Notes: generated from the letters alone by a model not told the origin. Positions 32,418-41,589 are shown, numbered from the stretch's first letter. The stretch is DNA of 52,715 bases from an uncultured Treponema sp. (GCA_938039145.1 CALHVG010000044.1:1-52715), one strand, 5' to 3'. Translations and numbers: made by a program.

Positions 32418-34478
32418 TTATTTTGCTTCTTTTTTGATTTCACGGCTATCGTTAGGATCGTATTTGTCGTGAATTTTTCGACGGCGGACAGCTCGTTTGT
32501 GCCATACAACAAGTCCGGATATGGCGCTCAATACGGCGATTCCGATTATGCAGAAATATTCAACGCTTGCCGCATAAAATCCGGTTGTGTTGGAAATTGA
32601 CTGAAACGAAACGCCCTTTGTCCGCATTGAACACAAATCGCTGTTTCCGTTCATGTAGTCAACGGCATTTCTTACCATGATGGCAATCGGCTCTTTTCCG
32701 CCGTCATCGAGCAGTTGGTCTGAAGTAATGTACGATGAGCCTGCCACAAAAATTTTCCCAGCCTGCCGAGCCTTGGCGATATGTGTTGTCGTGGAAAGAC
32801 TTGCGTTTTCTGTGCTTTGTTCATCCGCCGGATTCCTGTCAAACGCACTTTTGAATTTTCCTTCAAGAAGAATTGCAAGCGGATAGCTGTTTTCAGTGGA
32901 TTTATCGTAAGGCGGTTCCATTCCGGGAGTCAGCTGAATATTTCGGCTTTCTTTCCAGCCTTTTTCCGATGTGCTTGCAAGAACCGTAAATCGTATGTCC
33001 TTGTTTTCTTCCGCTCCGCTTGTGTTGATTCCGCCGGATTGCAGGAAAATCACGTATCCCAAGTTTTTGGTGATTGGATGCTTTTGGTTCAGCTGCTTTC
33101 CCGAAAGTTGAGGCGCCCAGTAAAGATTTATGTTTCCATATCCTTGTTGACGGGCAACATAGCAATTCTCGTCGAAAAGGTAGTTTGTCTCAAGTTTTAC
33201 GCCGTATCTGTCAAGTATAATGTTCAGTCCGGTTTCAAGCGGATTGTAAGTGGACGGCTGATAATAATTTCCCTGAACCACCTGAAAAGGATCTGCAAAA
33301 ATCATCACGTTTCCGCCTTTCATCACAAATTGGTCGATTTTATACAATTCGGATTCTGAAAGAATTTCGCCGGGTCCGTTTACGATTATTGACGTAAGAT
33401 TTGCGGGAATATCGGCTTCCTTCAGATTGATTTCCGTAAGTTCGTACATATCCGAAAGCAGTTTTACGAATTTGCTTTCTTCGCCGTTTTCGTCTCGGAG
33501 CGGTTTTTCGCCGTTCCCTGAAATGTAGCCGATTTTTGTGGATTTCGAAAGCAAAGCTTGAAGACTGTCTGAAATTCCTTCTTCCATATCATCAAGACCT
33601 GCAAGCACAAAACCGAAAATCGAACGCTGAATCGCCACCGGAATGATTCTGAACTTATCGCCGTATTCGATTACCAGCCCGAATATCCCCGAACCCATCG
33701 AATCGTCGGGATTCTTCCAGTTTATGACCTGAAGACCGTACTTTTCGGAAAGAGCCTCGATTTCCTCGGCGGAATCAGGAGTTTTTTTAAGGTAGGTAAG
33801 TCTGTTCAGGTTCTTTTTGTTAACCGTGTTGAATGCGCTTTGAACGCTCATATCCAACTGGTCGAATCCTGCGATTCTGAATTTTTCAAGTTCATTTGTG
33901 GCATAAAGCGTTACGGTTATGGAATCTTGGGAAGAAAGACCTGCAAGAGCGTCTGTGGTAGAAATTATTTTTGCGATTTTTGTGGTAAGGTTGTACTCAA
34001 ATCCCGATTCGGACGTTATCCCGTCCAAAACTTCTATGGAATCTCCGTAAGAAATCGCAAGTCCCATCCACACCTGCTTAAATCCCACCTCGTTATTCTT
34101 TACTTCCTGAATCTGAATCTGGCGGAGTCCGTAGCCGGTCGCAATCTTCTGACTTTCGCTTTTATCCATGTCAAAGATTGTGTAGGAGAAATTTTTGTTT
34201 GCCGCACCTTTGTATTCCATAAGAATGTCTTTTACGTAAGTAGAAACCTTGCTGTACGTGGACGGAAGGTTTTCCGAAAAAAATACTTTCACGGAAAGCG
34301 GTTCGGTCAAAGTCTTTACAGTCTGTTTGCTTGCCGCAGAAAGCGAATAGGCTCTCTGCTTGGTGATATCAAACCGCAAGTGGGCGTTGTGACCGACGAT
34401 GCAAGCCAAAACCAAAACTATTACAAGAAGGGCAAAGTCGCTTTTTGGGCTTTTTAGCCAATTTAAAATTTTTTTCAT
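32418..34478 (-). CDS. GldG-like ABC exporter auxiliary protein
   Basis: A 686-residue protein with an N-terminal membrane helix (about 14-33), a large extracytoplasmic region of the ABC_transp_aux type (R-F-D-I-T-K-Q-R-A-Y-S-L-S followed by V-K-V-F-F-S-E-N-L-P) and a C-terminal membrane helix near residue 645 with a basic tail. The GldG family supports gliding in Bacteroidetes, but in spirochaetes it is part of an uncharacterised ABC system. It lies 11 bases after the permease gene. Given the location, it may bind cargo or link the permease to the envelope. Confidence 0.85.
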   Translation of the reverse strand: MKKILNWLKSPKSDFALLVIVLVLACIVGHNAHLRFDITKQRAYSLSAASKQTVKTLTEPLSVKVFFSENLPSTYSKVSTYVKDILMEYKGAANKNFSYTIFDMDKSESQKIATGYGLRQIQIQEVKNNEVGFKQVWMGLAISYGDSIEVLDGITSESGFEYNLTTKIAKIISTTDALAGLSSQDSITVTLYATNELEKFRIAGFDQLDMSVQSAFNTVNKKNLNRLTYLKKTPDSAEEIEALSEKYGLQVINWKNPDDSMGSGIFGLVIEYGDKFRIIPVAIQRSIFGFVLAGLDDMEEGISDSLQALLSKSTKIGYISGNGEKPLRDENGEESKFVKLLSDMYELTEINLKEADIPANLTSIIVNGPGEILSESELYKIDQFVMKGGNVMIFADPFQVVQGNYYQPSTYNPLETGLNIILDRYGVKLETNYLFDENCYVARQQGYGNINLYWAPQLSGKQLNQKHPITKNLGYVIFLQSGGINTSGAEENKDIRFTVLASTSEKGWKESRNIQLTPGMEPPYDKSTENSYPLAILLEGKFKSAFDRNPADEQSTENASLSTTTHIAKARQAGKIFVAGSSYITSDQLLDDGGKEPIAIMVRNAVDYMNGNSDLCSMRTKGVSFQSISNTTGFYAASVEYFCIIGIAVLSAISGLVVWHKRAVRRRKIHDKYDPNDSREIKKEAK

Positions 34479-34488
34479 CTTTAGCTCC

Positions 34489-35247
34489 TTAGTCTCTTTC
34501 CTTTTTCTGAGTTTTTACAGTAAGGCAGAAAAAGAATACCGTCAGGCATACAAAATAAAGCAAATCTCTTGTATCGATGATTCCGTGGGAAATTGAAGTA
34601 AAATGCTCGTATGTTGATATGAACTTGAAAAACTCATCGATGAAGTGCGGAATGCTTTTCGGAATTGAGAACGGAACATAAATCGACATCATCACCGCAC
34701 AAATCGGAAGAGATACAAACAACGAGACAATCTGGTGCTTTGTGATGGAAGAGGCGAAAAGTCCGATTGTTGAAAAAAGTGCGCAAAGAAGCACAAGCCC
34801 AAGATATCCTGCGATTATTTGATTTATGTCGAGCTTTCCGCAGAAAGACACCAACACTGGAATCAGAATCGTTGGAAAGACCACGATAAGGGATGTCACA
34901 AAGGCGGCTAAAGTTTTTCCCATTGTAACGCTGAACTCCGTCACAGGAAGTGTCATCAGCGTCTCAAGCGAACCGGTTCGTTTTTCTTCGCTGAAAAGCC
35001 TCATCGTTATTATAGGAATGAATACTGTAAGCAGAATCGACTGGAACAAAAACAGGATTCTCATGTCGGCGCTTTTGTAAAGGAAAAAATTATATCCGAG
35101 AAAAAGTCCCTTAAAGAATGCCAGACTAAGAATTATTATGTTCATGCATATTACAATATATGCGATTGGACTTGAAAAGTAGGAGGAAAGTTCCCGCTTC
35201 ATGATGATTTTTGCCGTATTAGGCTTTTTTACAGACTGCTCGTTCAT
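34489..35247 (-). CDS. ABC-2 type permease (GldF-like)
   Basis: A 252-residue inner-membrane subunit with six hydrophobic helices. Its start overlaps the ATPase gene by four bases (ATGA). The opening I-M-K-R-E-L-S-S-Y-F-S-S-P-I-A-Y and the internal R-L-F-S-E-E-K-R-T-G-S-L-E-T-L-M-T-L-P-V are the characteristic coupling motifs of GldF/NosY-type permeases. It forms the membrane channel driven by the adjacent ATPase. The substrate is unknown. Confidence 0.9.
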   Translation of the reverse strand: MNEQSVKKPNTAKIIMKRELSSYFSSPIAYIVICMNIIILSLAFFKGLFLGYNFFLYKSADMRILFLFQSILLTVFIPIITMRLFSEEKRTGSLETLMTLPVTEFSVTMGKTLAAFVTSLIVVFPTILIPVLVSFCGKLDINQIIAGYLGLVLLCALFSTIGLFASSITKHQIVSLFVSLPICAVMMSIYVPFSIPKSIPHFIDEFFKFISTYEHFTSISHGIIDTRDLLYFVCLTVFFFCLTVKTQKKERD

Positions 35248-36203
35248 TTTGCGCCTCCGTTTTCTGCTTTGGGATTTTCTTGAGAAGGCTCTGCCGTAAG
35301 GATTCTGAAAATATCTTCAAGGCTGTTTTTCTGAAGACTTAGTTCGTAAAGTTCCAGATTTTTTGCGACAACCGCCTTTGCCACCTCCGGACGGATTTCC
35401 GTTCCATCTTTTATGGAGATGAGCGCAGTCGAGCCTTTTTCAGCCTTTTCGAACGAGAGGCTCTCTATTCCTTCGATTCCATGAACCGCTTCGGAAAGTT
35501 CCGCCTCGCTTGCGTTTGCGTTCAATCGTATCGTGGCGGAATTTGCATAACGGGTTCTAAGCTGGTCAGTCGGAGAATCGGCGACAAGTTTTCCCCCGGA
35601 AATGATTATCACTCGGCTGCAAAGAATTTCCACTTCACCAAGAATATGGGTGGAAATGATTACCGTTCGGGTTTTCCCGATTTCTTTTATTAACGCTCTT
35701 ACTTCTTCCACCTGATTAGGGTCAAGACCGCTTGTAGGCTCGTCCAAAATCAAGATTTCAGGATCATTCATAAGAGCGTGCGCAAGACCCACCCGCTGCC
35801 TGTAACCGCGTGAAAGTTCTGCGATGTTTTTATGCATCACTTCCTCAAGTCCGCATTCCTTGCACAAAAGCGGAACTTTTTCCGTCGGGTCTTTTCCCTG
35901 AATGTCCGCAATGTAGTTCAGGTAGTCCTCGACAATCATGTCGCCATACAAAGGCGCGCTTTCCGGCATGTAGCCGATTCTGCTTTTTACGGCTACCGGA
36001 TCTTCCAAAACATCGATTCCATCTATCTTGATAGTTCCGCTTGTAGGCTTCAGGAATCCCGTAATCATTCTCATCGTGGTAGTTTTTCCGGCTCCGTTAG
36101 GGCCAAGAAGACCTACAATCTGCCCTGTTGGAATGGAAAGACTAACACCGTCAACGGCTTTGAAAAGTCCAAAATGCCGAGAGACGTCAGTAACTTCAAT
36201 CAT
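35244..36203 (-). CDS. ABC transporter ATP-binding protein (GldA-like)
   Basis: A 319-residue nucleotide-binding subunit. Walker A G-P-N-G-A-G-K-T-T, Q-loop region G-Y-M-P-E-S-A-P-L-Y, signature L-S-R-G-Y-R-Q-R-V, Walker B I-L-I-L-D-E-P-T-S-G-L-D and the switch His (I-S-T-H-I-L) are all intact. A C-terminal domain of about 90 residues is typical of export ATPases paired with GldF. GGGAGAA precedes the ATG. First gene of the four-gene operon, which runs to 31459. Confidence 0.95.
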   Translation of the reverse strand: MIEVTDVSRHFGLFKAVDGVSLSIPTGQIVGLLGPNGAGKTTTMRMITGFLKPTSGTIKIDGIDVLEDPVAVKSRIGYMPESAPLYGDMIVEDYLNYIADIQGKDPTEKVPLLCKECGLEEVMHKNIAELSRGYRQRVGLAHALMNDPEILILDEPTSGLDPNQVEEVRALIKEIGKTRTVIISTHILGEVEILCSRVIIISGGKLVADSPTDQLRTRYANSATIRLNANASEAELSEAVHGIEGIESLSFEKAEKGSTALISIKDGTEIRPEVAKAVVAKNLELYELSLQKNSLEDIFRILTAEPSQENPKAENGGAK

Positions 36204-36342
36204 TTATTTTCTCCCATAAGCGTAAATTCAAAAGTGAAAAACGCCGTAAAGTAAGAAAGTCTGCGACGCAAACTTTTGATGAAATTTTATTTTCATTTAG
36301 ATACAAGTTAAAAAACAACTGAATTCGCTGTCCGGTTACACA

Positions 36343-36639
36343 TCAAATCGTGTATTTCCGTTTTTTGGGGTCTTCGTTTTGCTTGAAAAGTATGGCAACA
36401 TTCCCGATGATTCTGACCAGCGTCGCTTCCGTTTTGGCGCAGATTTCTTCCGTCAAGGAGCGTTTTTCGTCCTTGAATTCGTTGAATTTCACTTTTATAA
36501 GTTCGTGAAAATCCAGCGATTTTAAAACCATCTCGATTACTTGCGGTGAAACCCCGTTTCCGCCAACTATCACAATCGGGTCTAAGTTGTGGGCTTGTTT
36601 TTCCAGTTGTTTTCTTTGCTTGCTTGTTAATTCTGTCAT
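36343..36639 (-). CDS. yhbY: CRS1-YhbY RNA-binding protein
   Basis: A 98-residue protein with the whole CRM domain: opening L-T-S-K-Q-R-K-Q-L-E-K-Q-A-H-N-L-D-P, the G-x-x-G-type loop V-G-G-N-G-V-S and the closing V-R-I-I-G-N-V-A-I-L-F-K. E. coli YhbY associates with pre-50S ribosomal subunits. I start at the ATG at 36639; 12 further in-frame codons upstream are not conserved. It has no Shine-Dalgarno sequence, but TTGTCT-17-TACTAT ends 7 bases before the ATG. It is a single gene on the minus strand. Confidence 0.88.
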   Translation of the reverse strand: MTELTSKQRKQLEKQAHNLDPIVIVGGNGVSPQVIEMVLKSLDFHELIKVKFNEFKDEKRSLTEEICAKTEATLVRIIGNVAILFKQNEDPKKRKYTI

Positions 36640-36646
36640 GGTGTAA

Positions 36647-36675
36647 ATAGTACCAAGTATTTTTTCCAAAGACAA
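36647..36675 (-). promoter_or_regulatory. Promoter for leaderless yhbY transcript
   Basis: On the minus strand TTGTCT (36670-36675), a 17-base spacer and TACTAT (36647-36652), with 7 bases to the ATG. Confidence 0.55.
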
Positions 36676-36728
36676 TCAGGGCGCAAAGGCATCTTTCAAG
36701 TCGCATTTCACGGCCCGCCTAGGGCTTG

Positions 36729-36804
36729 GTGGGCGGCATCAATAAAAACATACAATTTTAGCCAGCATATGTAAAAATCCATCAATACGGGAAAAGCCGC
36801 CCAC
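36729..36804. repeat. Inverted repeat in the mraY-yhbY gap
   Basis: GTGGGCGGC (36729-36737) and GCCGCCCAC (36796-36804) are perfect 9-base complements around an A+T-rich loop of about 58 bases. No T-run follows, so it does not look like a standard terminator. Confidence 0.5.
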
Positions 36805-36888
36805 TGCCTTACGGCACCGTTCAATTCTCCGCGCGGAGCATTCTTCCAAAAAAACGCATCCTCCCTATCTTTGTTTTTCTTAATCGTC

Positions 36889-37965
36889 CTACCTTATTTT
36901 AAGGAACAGTCCAAGAACGGCGACTGTTATCAGTAATTGCAATATCATGAATTTCAGAAGAACTTGCGTGGTGCTCCAGCCTTTGTTCTTCCGCATATGG
37001 TCATGCAGCGGAAATCTAATGTTTTCGAATATTTTTATATGGAAGAATCTTAAAAGGAAAACTTTCAGAAGTCCCATTCCGCCGTTCAGAAAAATCACTG
37101 TGCTTGTGGCAAAAATCAAAAGCGGGTTTCCGCTTATAAGTACCATCACCCCTATAAAATATCCGAGCGCCCTGCTTCCTGCATCCCCCATCAGCACGCT
37201 GGACGGAAATGCATTGTGCCAAAGATAGCCCATCAGAACTCCGGCAAAACCGAACGTCATCAACGCCCATTTCGCTCCGTCCTGCAGATGCGGAACTAAA
37301 AGATAGGCGGCTATGTCTTTATGTCCCAGAATGAAATAAAACACAGCTCCTAAAGTAAGAAGGGCAATCAGCACCAAAGAGCCGCTAAGCCCATCAACGC
37401 CGTCGGTGCAGTTTGTGGTGTTTATCGAAGCCCATATAAGAATCACGCTTATTGCCACAAATACGGCAGGATGCACATTCACAGGATTTGAAATGAATGG
37501 AAACCAAAAATGCACGTTTCCGTCGGTGTTTTGCCGTGATATGAAAAAATATATAAGAAGAGCCGTAAGAATCGCTATCACTAGGTCAAGGAATCCTTTA
37601 AGGTATTCGCCCCAACTGGTGATGCTTCTGTCATCAAGGAATCCCATGAGCATAGTAAGCCAAGTAAGAATTAAGATTCCCGCCTGAAGAATTCCCATCG
37701 GAACAAAAATTATGCATATCAGCGCATAAATCGAAATGAAAACAGAACCCGCTCCAGTAGGTTTACCTTTTGCGGCTTCGGCGTTTTCTTTGATTGTGAA
37801 TTCGCGTCCCCGGTCATGCGGAAGTATGTCGTAAAATTTTGGAAGAATCCAATTGGTCACAAAAAATCCAGTGTAAAGCACAAGCGCAATCAGCACCGTA
37901 TATGACTGCAGAAGCCGGGCAGGTCCCCAAACAGTCTGTAGAAAAACGCCAAGATGGTAAAGCAT
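36889..37965 (-). CDS. mraY: Phospho-N-acetylmuramoyl-pentapeptide-transferase
   Basis: Integral membrane enzyme that makes lipid I from UDP-MurNAc-pentapeptide and undecaprenyl phosphate. The 358-residue protein has about ten helices. Catalytic motifs are G-F-L-D-D-R (the Asp-Asp pair), N-T-T-N-C-T-D-G-V-D-G-L (the N-x-x-N-x-x-D-G-x-D-G-L loop) and G-D-A-G-S-R-A-L-G, slightly different from the common M-G-D-T-G-S-L-A-L-G. The first cytoplasmic loop has G-K-P-T-G-A-G in place of K-G-T-P-T-M-G-G. GAGGA stands before the ATG. It sits outside a dcw cluster, 74 bases after the purH homologue. Confidence 0.9.
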   Translation of the reverse strand: MLYHLGVFLQTVWGPARLLQSYTVLIALVLYTGFFVTNWILPKFYDILPHDRGREFTIKENAEAAKGKPTGAGSVFISIYALICIIFVPMGILQAGILILTWLTMLMGFLDDRSITSWGEYLKGFLDLVIAILTALLIYFFISRQNTDGNVHFWFPFISNPVNVHPAVFVAISVILIWASINTTNCTDGVDGLSGSLVLIALLTLGAVFYFILGHKDIAAYLLVPHLQDGAKWALMTFGFAGVLMGYLWHNAFPSSVLMGDAGSRALGYFIGVMVLISGNPLLIFATSTVIFLNGGMGLLKVFLLRFFHIKIFENIRFPLHDHMRKNKGWSTTQVLLKFMILQLLITVAVLGLFLKIR

Positions 37966-38039
37966 AAAATCCTCTATAAAAAATAAAAGTAAATCGGAAC
38001 GGGAAAACGTCCGGCAAAAAGGCTTGCGTTTTGATTTCC

Positions 38040-39644
38040 TTAAAAGGAAAGATGATGCATTCCTGTAAAAATCATTGAGATTTCGTGTTCGTTGCAGAAA
38101 TCTATCAACGCGCGGTCGCTTGAAGTTCCGCCTGTCTGGATTATGGCTTTTACTCCCAGTTCCGCCGCCTTAATTATTCTTTCGTCAAAAGGAATTGACG
38201 TATCGCTGACCAGAACTTCGGCATTCGTGTCCGAAGACGTTAGCCCGTTTTGAAGACATTCTTCGGCAGCCTGAATCGCAAAATTTACGGCTCTTTTTCT
38301 GCTGGGCTGCCCCACAGAAATTCCGATGGCGGAAGAGTCGTTTATGACGAGCGACGAGTACGATTTTGATGCAAAACACACCATCGTTCCGAACGCCATT
38401 GCATCAATCTGAGCTTGAGTGGGGCGCTTTTGCGTTACGATGTGCCATTTTCTGAAAAGTTCGTTGTCGGCAGTTTCAACAAGAAGTCCGCCGTCAATTG
38501 ACGAAATTTCATGAAAATTTGAAGATACCACCGAAGCCATTACAAGCCGGATTGAATTGTTCTCGGAAAGTATTTGACGGGCATCTTTTGTGAAGTCGGG
38601 GGCGATTATTGCTTTTAGGTTTGATTTTGAAAGCGTAACGGCTGCTTCAACGTCAATAACAGCGCTGCATCCGAGAGTTGCGCCGTCAAAAATTGTCGGG
38701 GCGCAGTTGAACGTCTTTGAAAGTGAATGATTTACGTTCGAGCCCAAAGAGGCTCCAATCGGATTGTTATTTTTTATTCCGATTGTAAATACGGAGCCGG
38801 CTGCAGGCGTAAAAGGAGTTGTGTACGCATAGCCGGAACTGTCTATGGTTTCCACCTCAAACGGATTTTTTATGATTTTCAGAAAAAGACTTACTATGTT
38901 CCAGGCTGAAAAAAAGTTTTTTACAATTGGAAGTTCCAGTTCTTTCCCTTGGATTTTTTTCATTCCGTTCAGTGCGGAACTTTTCAGGTTTTCCGTGTAA
39001 AGGCAGGCAACCTGGTGAGGATTGCTTCCGTGGCTCAGTTTTATATTTCGTTCGTACGGAGCCATAAAATACTTCGGGAATTCGATTTTGGGTTCCTGCA
39101 TCATTATTGAAAGGGAAGTTGACGCATCGTATGCGGAACACAGATTCAGAGCCTTTGCCGCAAGTTTCAGTTTGAAGTCCTTGGTTACGTTGTCCGTTCT
39201 TAACTGAATCGTCGCTTCGTGGTAGTCCTCAGGATTTGTCAGAATTAGTGTTGTATTGTAGTTTTTTGCAGCATATCTTATTAGCGAAATATGCTTAAAA
39301 TCTATGGCGTTTTCGGAACTGGATTCTTCAAGGAACGATGCCAGCGGCATGAACTTTGGCAGAATGTTTATGCAGACAAGTTTAATTTCGCCTGCGATTT
39401 CAAGTCCGCCGTAGCTGTATTTGTTGTCCGTCTGGTCAATCTGATGAAGAAGACGAAGATATGCGTCGTTATCATTATTTGAATCCAGAAGAGATTTTTC
39501 AACTGTTACGGGAATATTTTTATAGCCGAGAAACTCAGCCGTTTCTCCGGCGGAAATTATTTCCCAATTATCCGACACAAGGAATTCCGCAAGCAGAAGA
39601 AGATTTTCCATGTTTTCAGTGTAAAGAATGGCACGCTTTTTCAT
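38040..39644 (-). CDS. Divergent PurH (AICAR formyltransferase/IMP cyclohydrolase) homologue
   Basis: A 534-residue protein that aligns by eye with bifunctional PurH throughout: a degenerate MGS-like N-terminal domain (E-I-I-S-A-G-E-T-A-E-F-L), then L-S-H-G-S-N-P-H-Q (usual L-R-Y-G-E-N-P-H-Q), K291-N-N-N-P-I-G (usual K-H-x-N-P-C-G), I-S-V-G-Q-P-S-R and the end T-G-x-H-H. The catalytic lysine is kept, but the expected catalytic histidine after it is Asn292, and the final R-H-F-R-H is lost. It may be an inactive or repurposed paralogue; no other purine gene is nearby. No Shine-Dalgarno sequence; TTGAAT-16-TAGAAT ends 6 bases before the ATG. Confidence 0.75.
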   Translation of the reverse strand: MKKRAILYTENMENLLLLAEFLVSDNWEIISAGETAEFLGYKNIPVTVEKSLLDSNNDNDAYLRLLHQIDQTDNKYSYGGLEIAGEIKLVCINILPKFMPLASFLEESSSENAIDFKHISLIRYAAKNYNTTLILTNPEDYHEATIQLRTDNVTKDFKLKLAAKALNLCSAYDASTSLSIMMQEPKIEFPKYFMAPYERNIKLSHGSNPHQVACLYTENLKSSALNGMKKIQGKELELPIVKNFFSAWNIVSLFLKIIKNPFEVETIDSSGYAYTTPFTPAAGSVFTIGIKNNNPIGASLGSNVNHSLSKTFNCAPTIFDGATLGCSAVIDVEAAVTLSKSNLKAIIAPDFTKDARQILSENNSIRLVMASVVSSNFHEISSIDGGLLVETADNELFRKWHIVTQKRPTQAQIDAMAFGTMVCFASKSYSSLVINDSSAIGISVGQPSRKRAVNFAIQAAEECLQNGLTSSDTNAEVLVSDTSIPFDERIIKAAELGVKAIIQTGGTSSDRALIDFCNEHEISMIFTGMHHLSF

Positions 39645-39650
39645 GTGTTT

Positions 39651-39678
39651 ATTCTATCAGAATTGCATTAAAATTCAA
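39651..39678 (-). promoter_or_regulatory. Promoter for leaderless purH-homologue transcript
   Basis: On the minus strand TTGAAT (39673-39678), a 16-base spacer and TAGAAT (39651-39656), with 6 bases to the ATG. Confidence 0.6.
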
Positions 39679-39909
39679 TTGCGTAAGATTTTCGGAAAAT
39701 CCGGAAGAAAAATAAGCTGCTTGCATTTTGGAAAAATTGTGTTTTTATCGAAGAGAAAAATAGCGAACTTGCGGGTATTTTCCCGAATCGTAAAAATCTA
39801 AAGAACTGTAAAAGCATTGCCGACAAAATTGTATTTCCAAAGAAAGAATTTGTCTTTACAACGAACAGCTTATGCCGCGGTCACGAACGGTAAATATCGA
39901 TAATTGCTT

Positions 39910-39953
39910 GCGGTTTTGTTCAATATAAAAATGCTGCAATGAACAAAAACCGC
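39910..39953. repeat. Hairpin-forming inverted repeat
   Basis: Arms of 13 and 14 bases (GCGGTTTTGTTCA and TGAACAAAAACCGC) with one bulged base. No T-run follows directly on either strand. Confidence 0.55.
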
Positions 39954-40329
39954 TAGCCGCTGCGCCATTTTGCTTTTATAAAAAATCGTAATTTTTAAAA
40001 TTTTTTGCCTTTTTTTAAAAAGTTGCTGCGTCAGGATTTATTTGCCGATTATTTTCTTTTCGTAAGAAAAATGCGTTTATTTTCTGCCGGTTAAAATGTG
40101 TACGAGTTTTTGCGAAAACAAAATCTCATTTATCATGTAACGCGGAATTTTTCAAAGTCATGCAATTCTAAATGCAAAAAACTTTCCATATTTTGTAAGC
40201 GTTTTTTGTCAGGAAAAGCCTTTTAAGAGTTTGCTTTGTGCTTTTCTTTTGCAAACATTTATCAATAAAATCTGGCGAAAATCGGAATTCTGCATGATAA
40301 TATAGCGAGTATTTTTAGGAGGTTTAAAA

Positions 40330-40554
40330 ATGGCTGAAGATTTTTCTTTTGAGATAACCGAAAGTATCGGTGTCATTTCCGAATCGAAAAGCGGCTGGAA
40401 ATTCGAAGTGAACAAAGTTTCTTGGGGCGGGCGTCCTGCAAAGTTTGACATCCGAAGTTGGGCTCCCGACCATCAGAAAATGGGAAAAGGAATTACGCTT
40501 AGCGGCGATGAAATCAAAAAACTTGGCGAGATTATTGCAGGTCTTTCTTTATGA
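40330..40554 (+). CDS. PC4/YdbC-type single-stranded DNA-binding protein
   Basis: A 74-residue protein matching the bacterial YdbC branch of the transcriptional coactivator p15/PC4 fold. Visible landmarks are the beta segments I-G-V-I-S-E-S-K-S-G-W-K-F-E-V-N and V-S-W-G-G-R-P-A-K-F-D-I-R-S-W, then K-G-I-T-L-S-G-D-E-I and a C-terminal amphipathic helix. Homologues bind single-stranded DNA or RNA as dimers. A consensus AGGAGG lies 8 bases before the ATG. It is convergent with holA, 19 bases away. Confidence 0.9.
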   Translation: MAEDFSFEITESIGVISESKSGWKFEVNKVSWGGRPAKFDIRSWAPDHQKMGKGITLSGDEIKKLGEIIAGLSL

Positions 40555-40573
40555 TTTTTGCGCAAATGCGGAA

Positions 40574-41572
40574 CTATTCGTATTTTGCGCTTGAAGAACC
40601 TTTTTTTACCACGATTTCATAAATAATTTTCTGAAGGTAAATATCTTCAAGCAGGCTTCCGTTTGTTCGTATTGCCGTATCGCATTCCGCAATCAAAGCC
40701 AGTATCGCATGGCTTTGTCCCGGATTCCAAGTTTTTGAGGCGTTTGCGTATTGTGTTTTCATCTTTTTGCTTGAAAATCCGTTTTTTTTCAGGTTGAAAT
40801 CGTCCGTCATTCCTGATGAAAGAATATTGTGGTATATGATAAGTTTTCTGTAGCACGAGGCAAGTCCTGCAAGAATTAAAAACGCCTGATTTTCTTTTGA
40901 GAGCCTTATTTTCTGAAGAATTAACAGCGAGCGCTCAAGGATTTTTTGCCGAGGCGACGTGTAGTCCGACATTGCGTCAAAGAGCGTGAATGCGTTTTCT
41001 TCTCTTGTGCTGAAAAGCACGGAATCCACATCGTCGTTTGAGATGCAATGCCCTTTCTGAAAAATTTGCAGAAAGCGCCCGCACTCGTTTTTTAACGCTT
41101 CGGTGTTGCTTTCGAACATTTCGATTATTGAATCTACGGCATCGTCTTCAATTGAATATCCGTTTTTGCTGAAGAATTTTCTTATCCAGTCGGAACGGCG
41201 GCTTTCTGAAAGTTCCCAAAAAATCTTTTTTCCTGAAGGCGGAACCGCTTTGTCCAGTTTTGCACTCACGGAATATTCGTCGGAAACCAGAATCAGAGTG
41301 TTCCTGTCGTCTTGAGCCGATTGAATCCAGTCGGCTATCATTTCGATTTCGTTCGGCTTTTTTATAGCTTCCGCATTTTTTACGACAATGCAGGCTGCCT
41401 CGGAAAAAAGGTTTTCGTTCTGAAGTATCGAAATGTATTCCGCCGGAGTGCTTTCCGCGGCATAGTAAAGACTTTCTTCTATTTGTCCGTATTTTTTTTT
41501 GAGTGCACTTTTTAATGATTTTATTGCATCGTTTTTTTCGCCTGCTTCAGGGCCTGTGTAAAGATATACCAT
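40574..41572 (-). CDS. holA: DNA polymerase III delta subunit
   Basis: A 332-residue clamp-loader subunit that opens the beta sliding clamp. Opening Y-L-Y-T-G-P-E-A-G-E-K, the A-C-I-V-V-K-N-A-E strand and the helical L-K-N-E-C-G-R-F-L-Q-I segment are the usual HolA landmarks; as expected, Walker A is degenerate. GGGGA lies 11 bases before the ATG. It starts 17 bases after lexA and closes the hprK-ptsH-lexA-holA operon. Confidence 0.9.
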   Translation of the reverse strand: MVYLYTGPEAGEKNDAIKSLKSALKKKYGQIEESLYYAAESTPAEYISILQNENLFSEAACIVVKNAEAIKKPNEIEMIADWIQSAQDDRNTLILVSDEYSVSAKLDKAVPPSGKKIFWELSESRRSDWIRKFFSKNGYSIEDDAVDSIIEMFESNTEALKNECGRFLQIFQKGHCISNDDVDSVLFSTREENAFTLFDAMSDYTSPRQKILERSLLILQKIRLSKENQAFLILAGLASCYRKLIIYHNILSSGMTDDFNLKKNGFSSKKMKTQYANASKTWNPGQSHAILALIAECDTAIRTNGSLLEDIYLQKIIYEIVVKKGSSSAKYE

Positions 41573-41589
41573 TTTGCAAAAGTCCCCGT

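Larger units (their letters stand above)
39645..40329. other. Longest gene-free gap (685 bases)
   Basis: Between the purH homologue and the PC4-type gene. It contains the promoter at 39651-39678 and a hairpin at 39910-39953 (GCGGTTTTGTTCA with TGAACAAAAACCGC, one bulge, 17-base loop). Otherwise A+T-rich with many T-runs. No ORF with a ribosome site was seen except the downstream gene. A small RNA cannot be excluded. Confidence 0.5.

Noticed and set aside
40209..40451. An 80-codon minus-strand ORF over the PC4-type gene
   Set aside because: It is antisense to a conserved gene with a consensus ribosome site.
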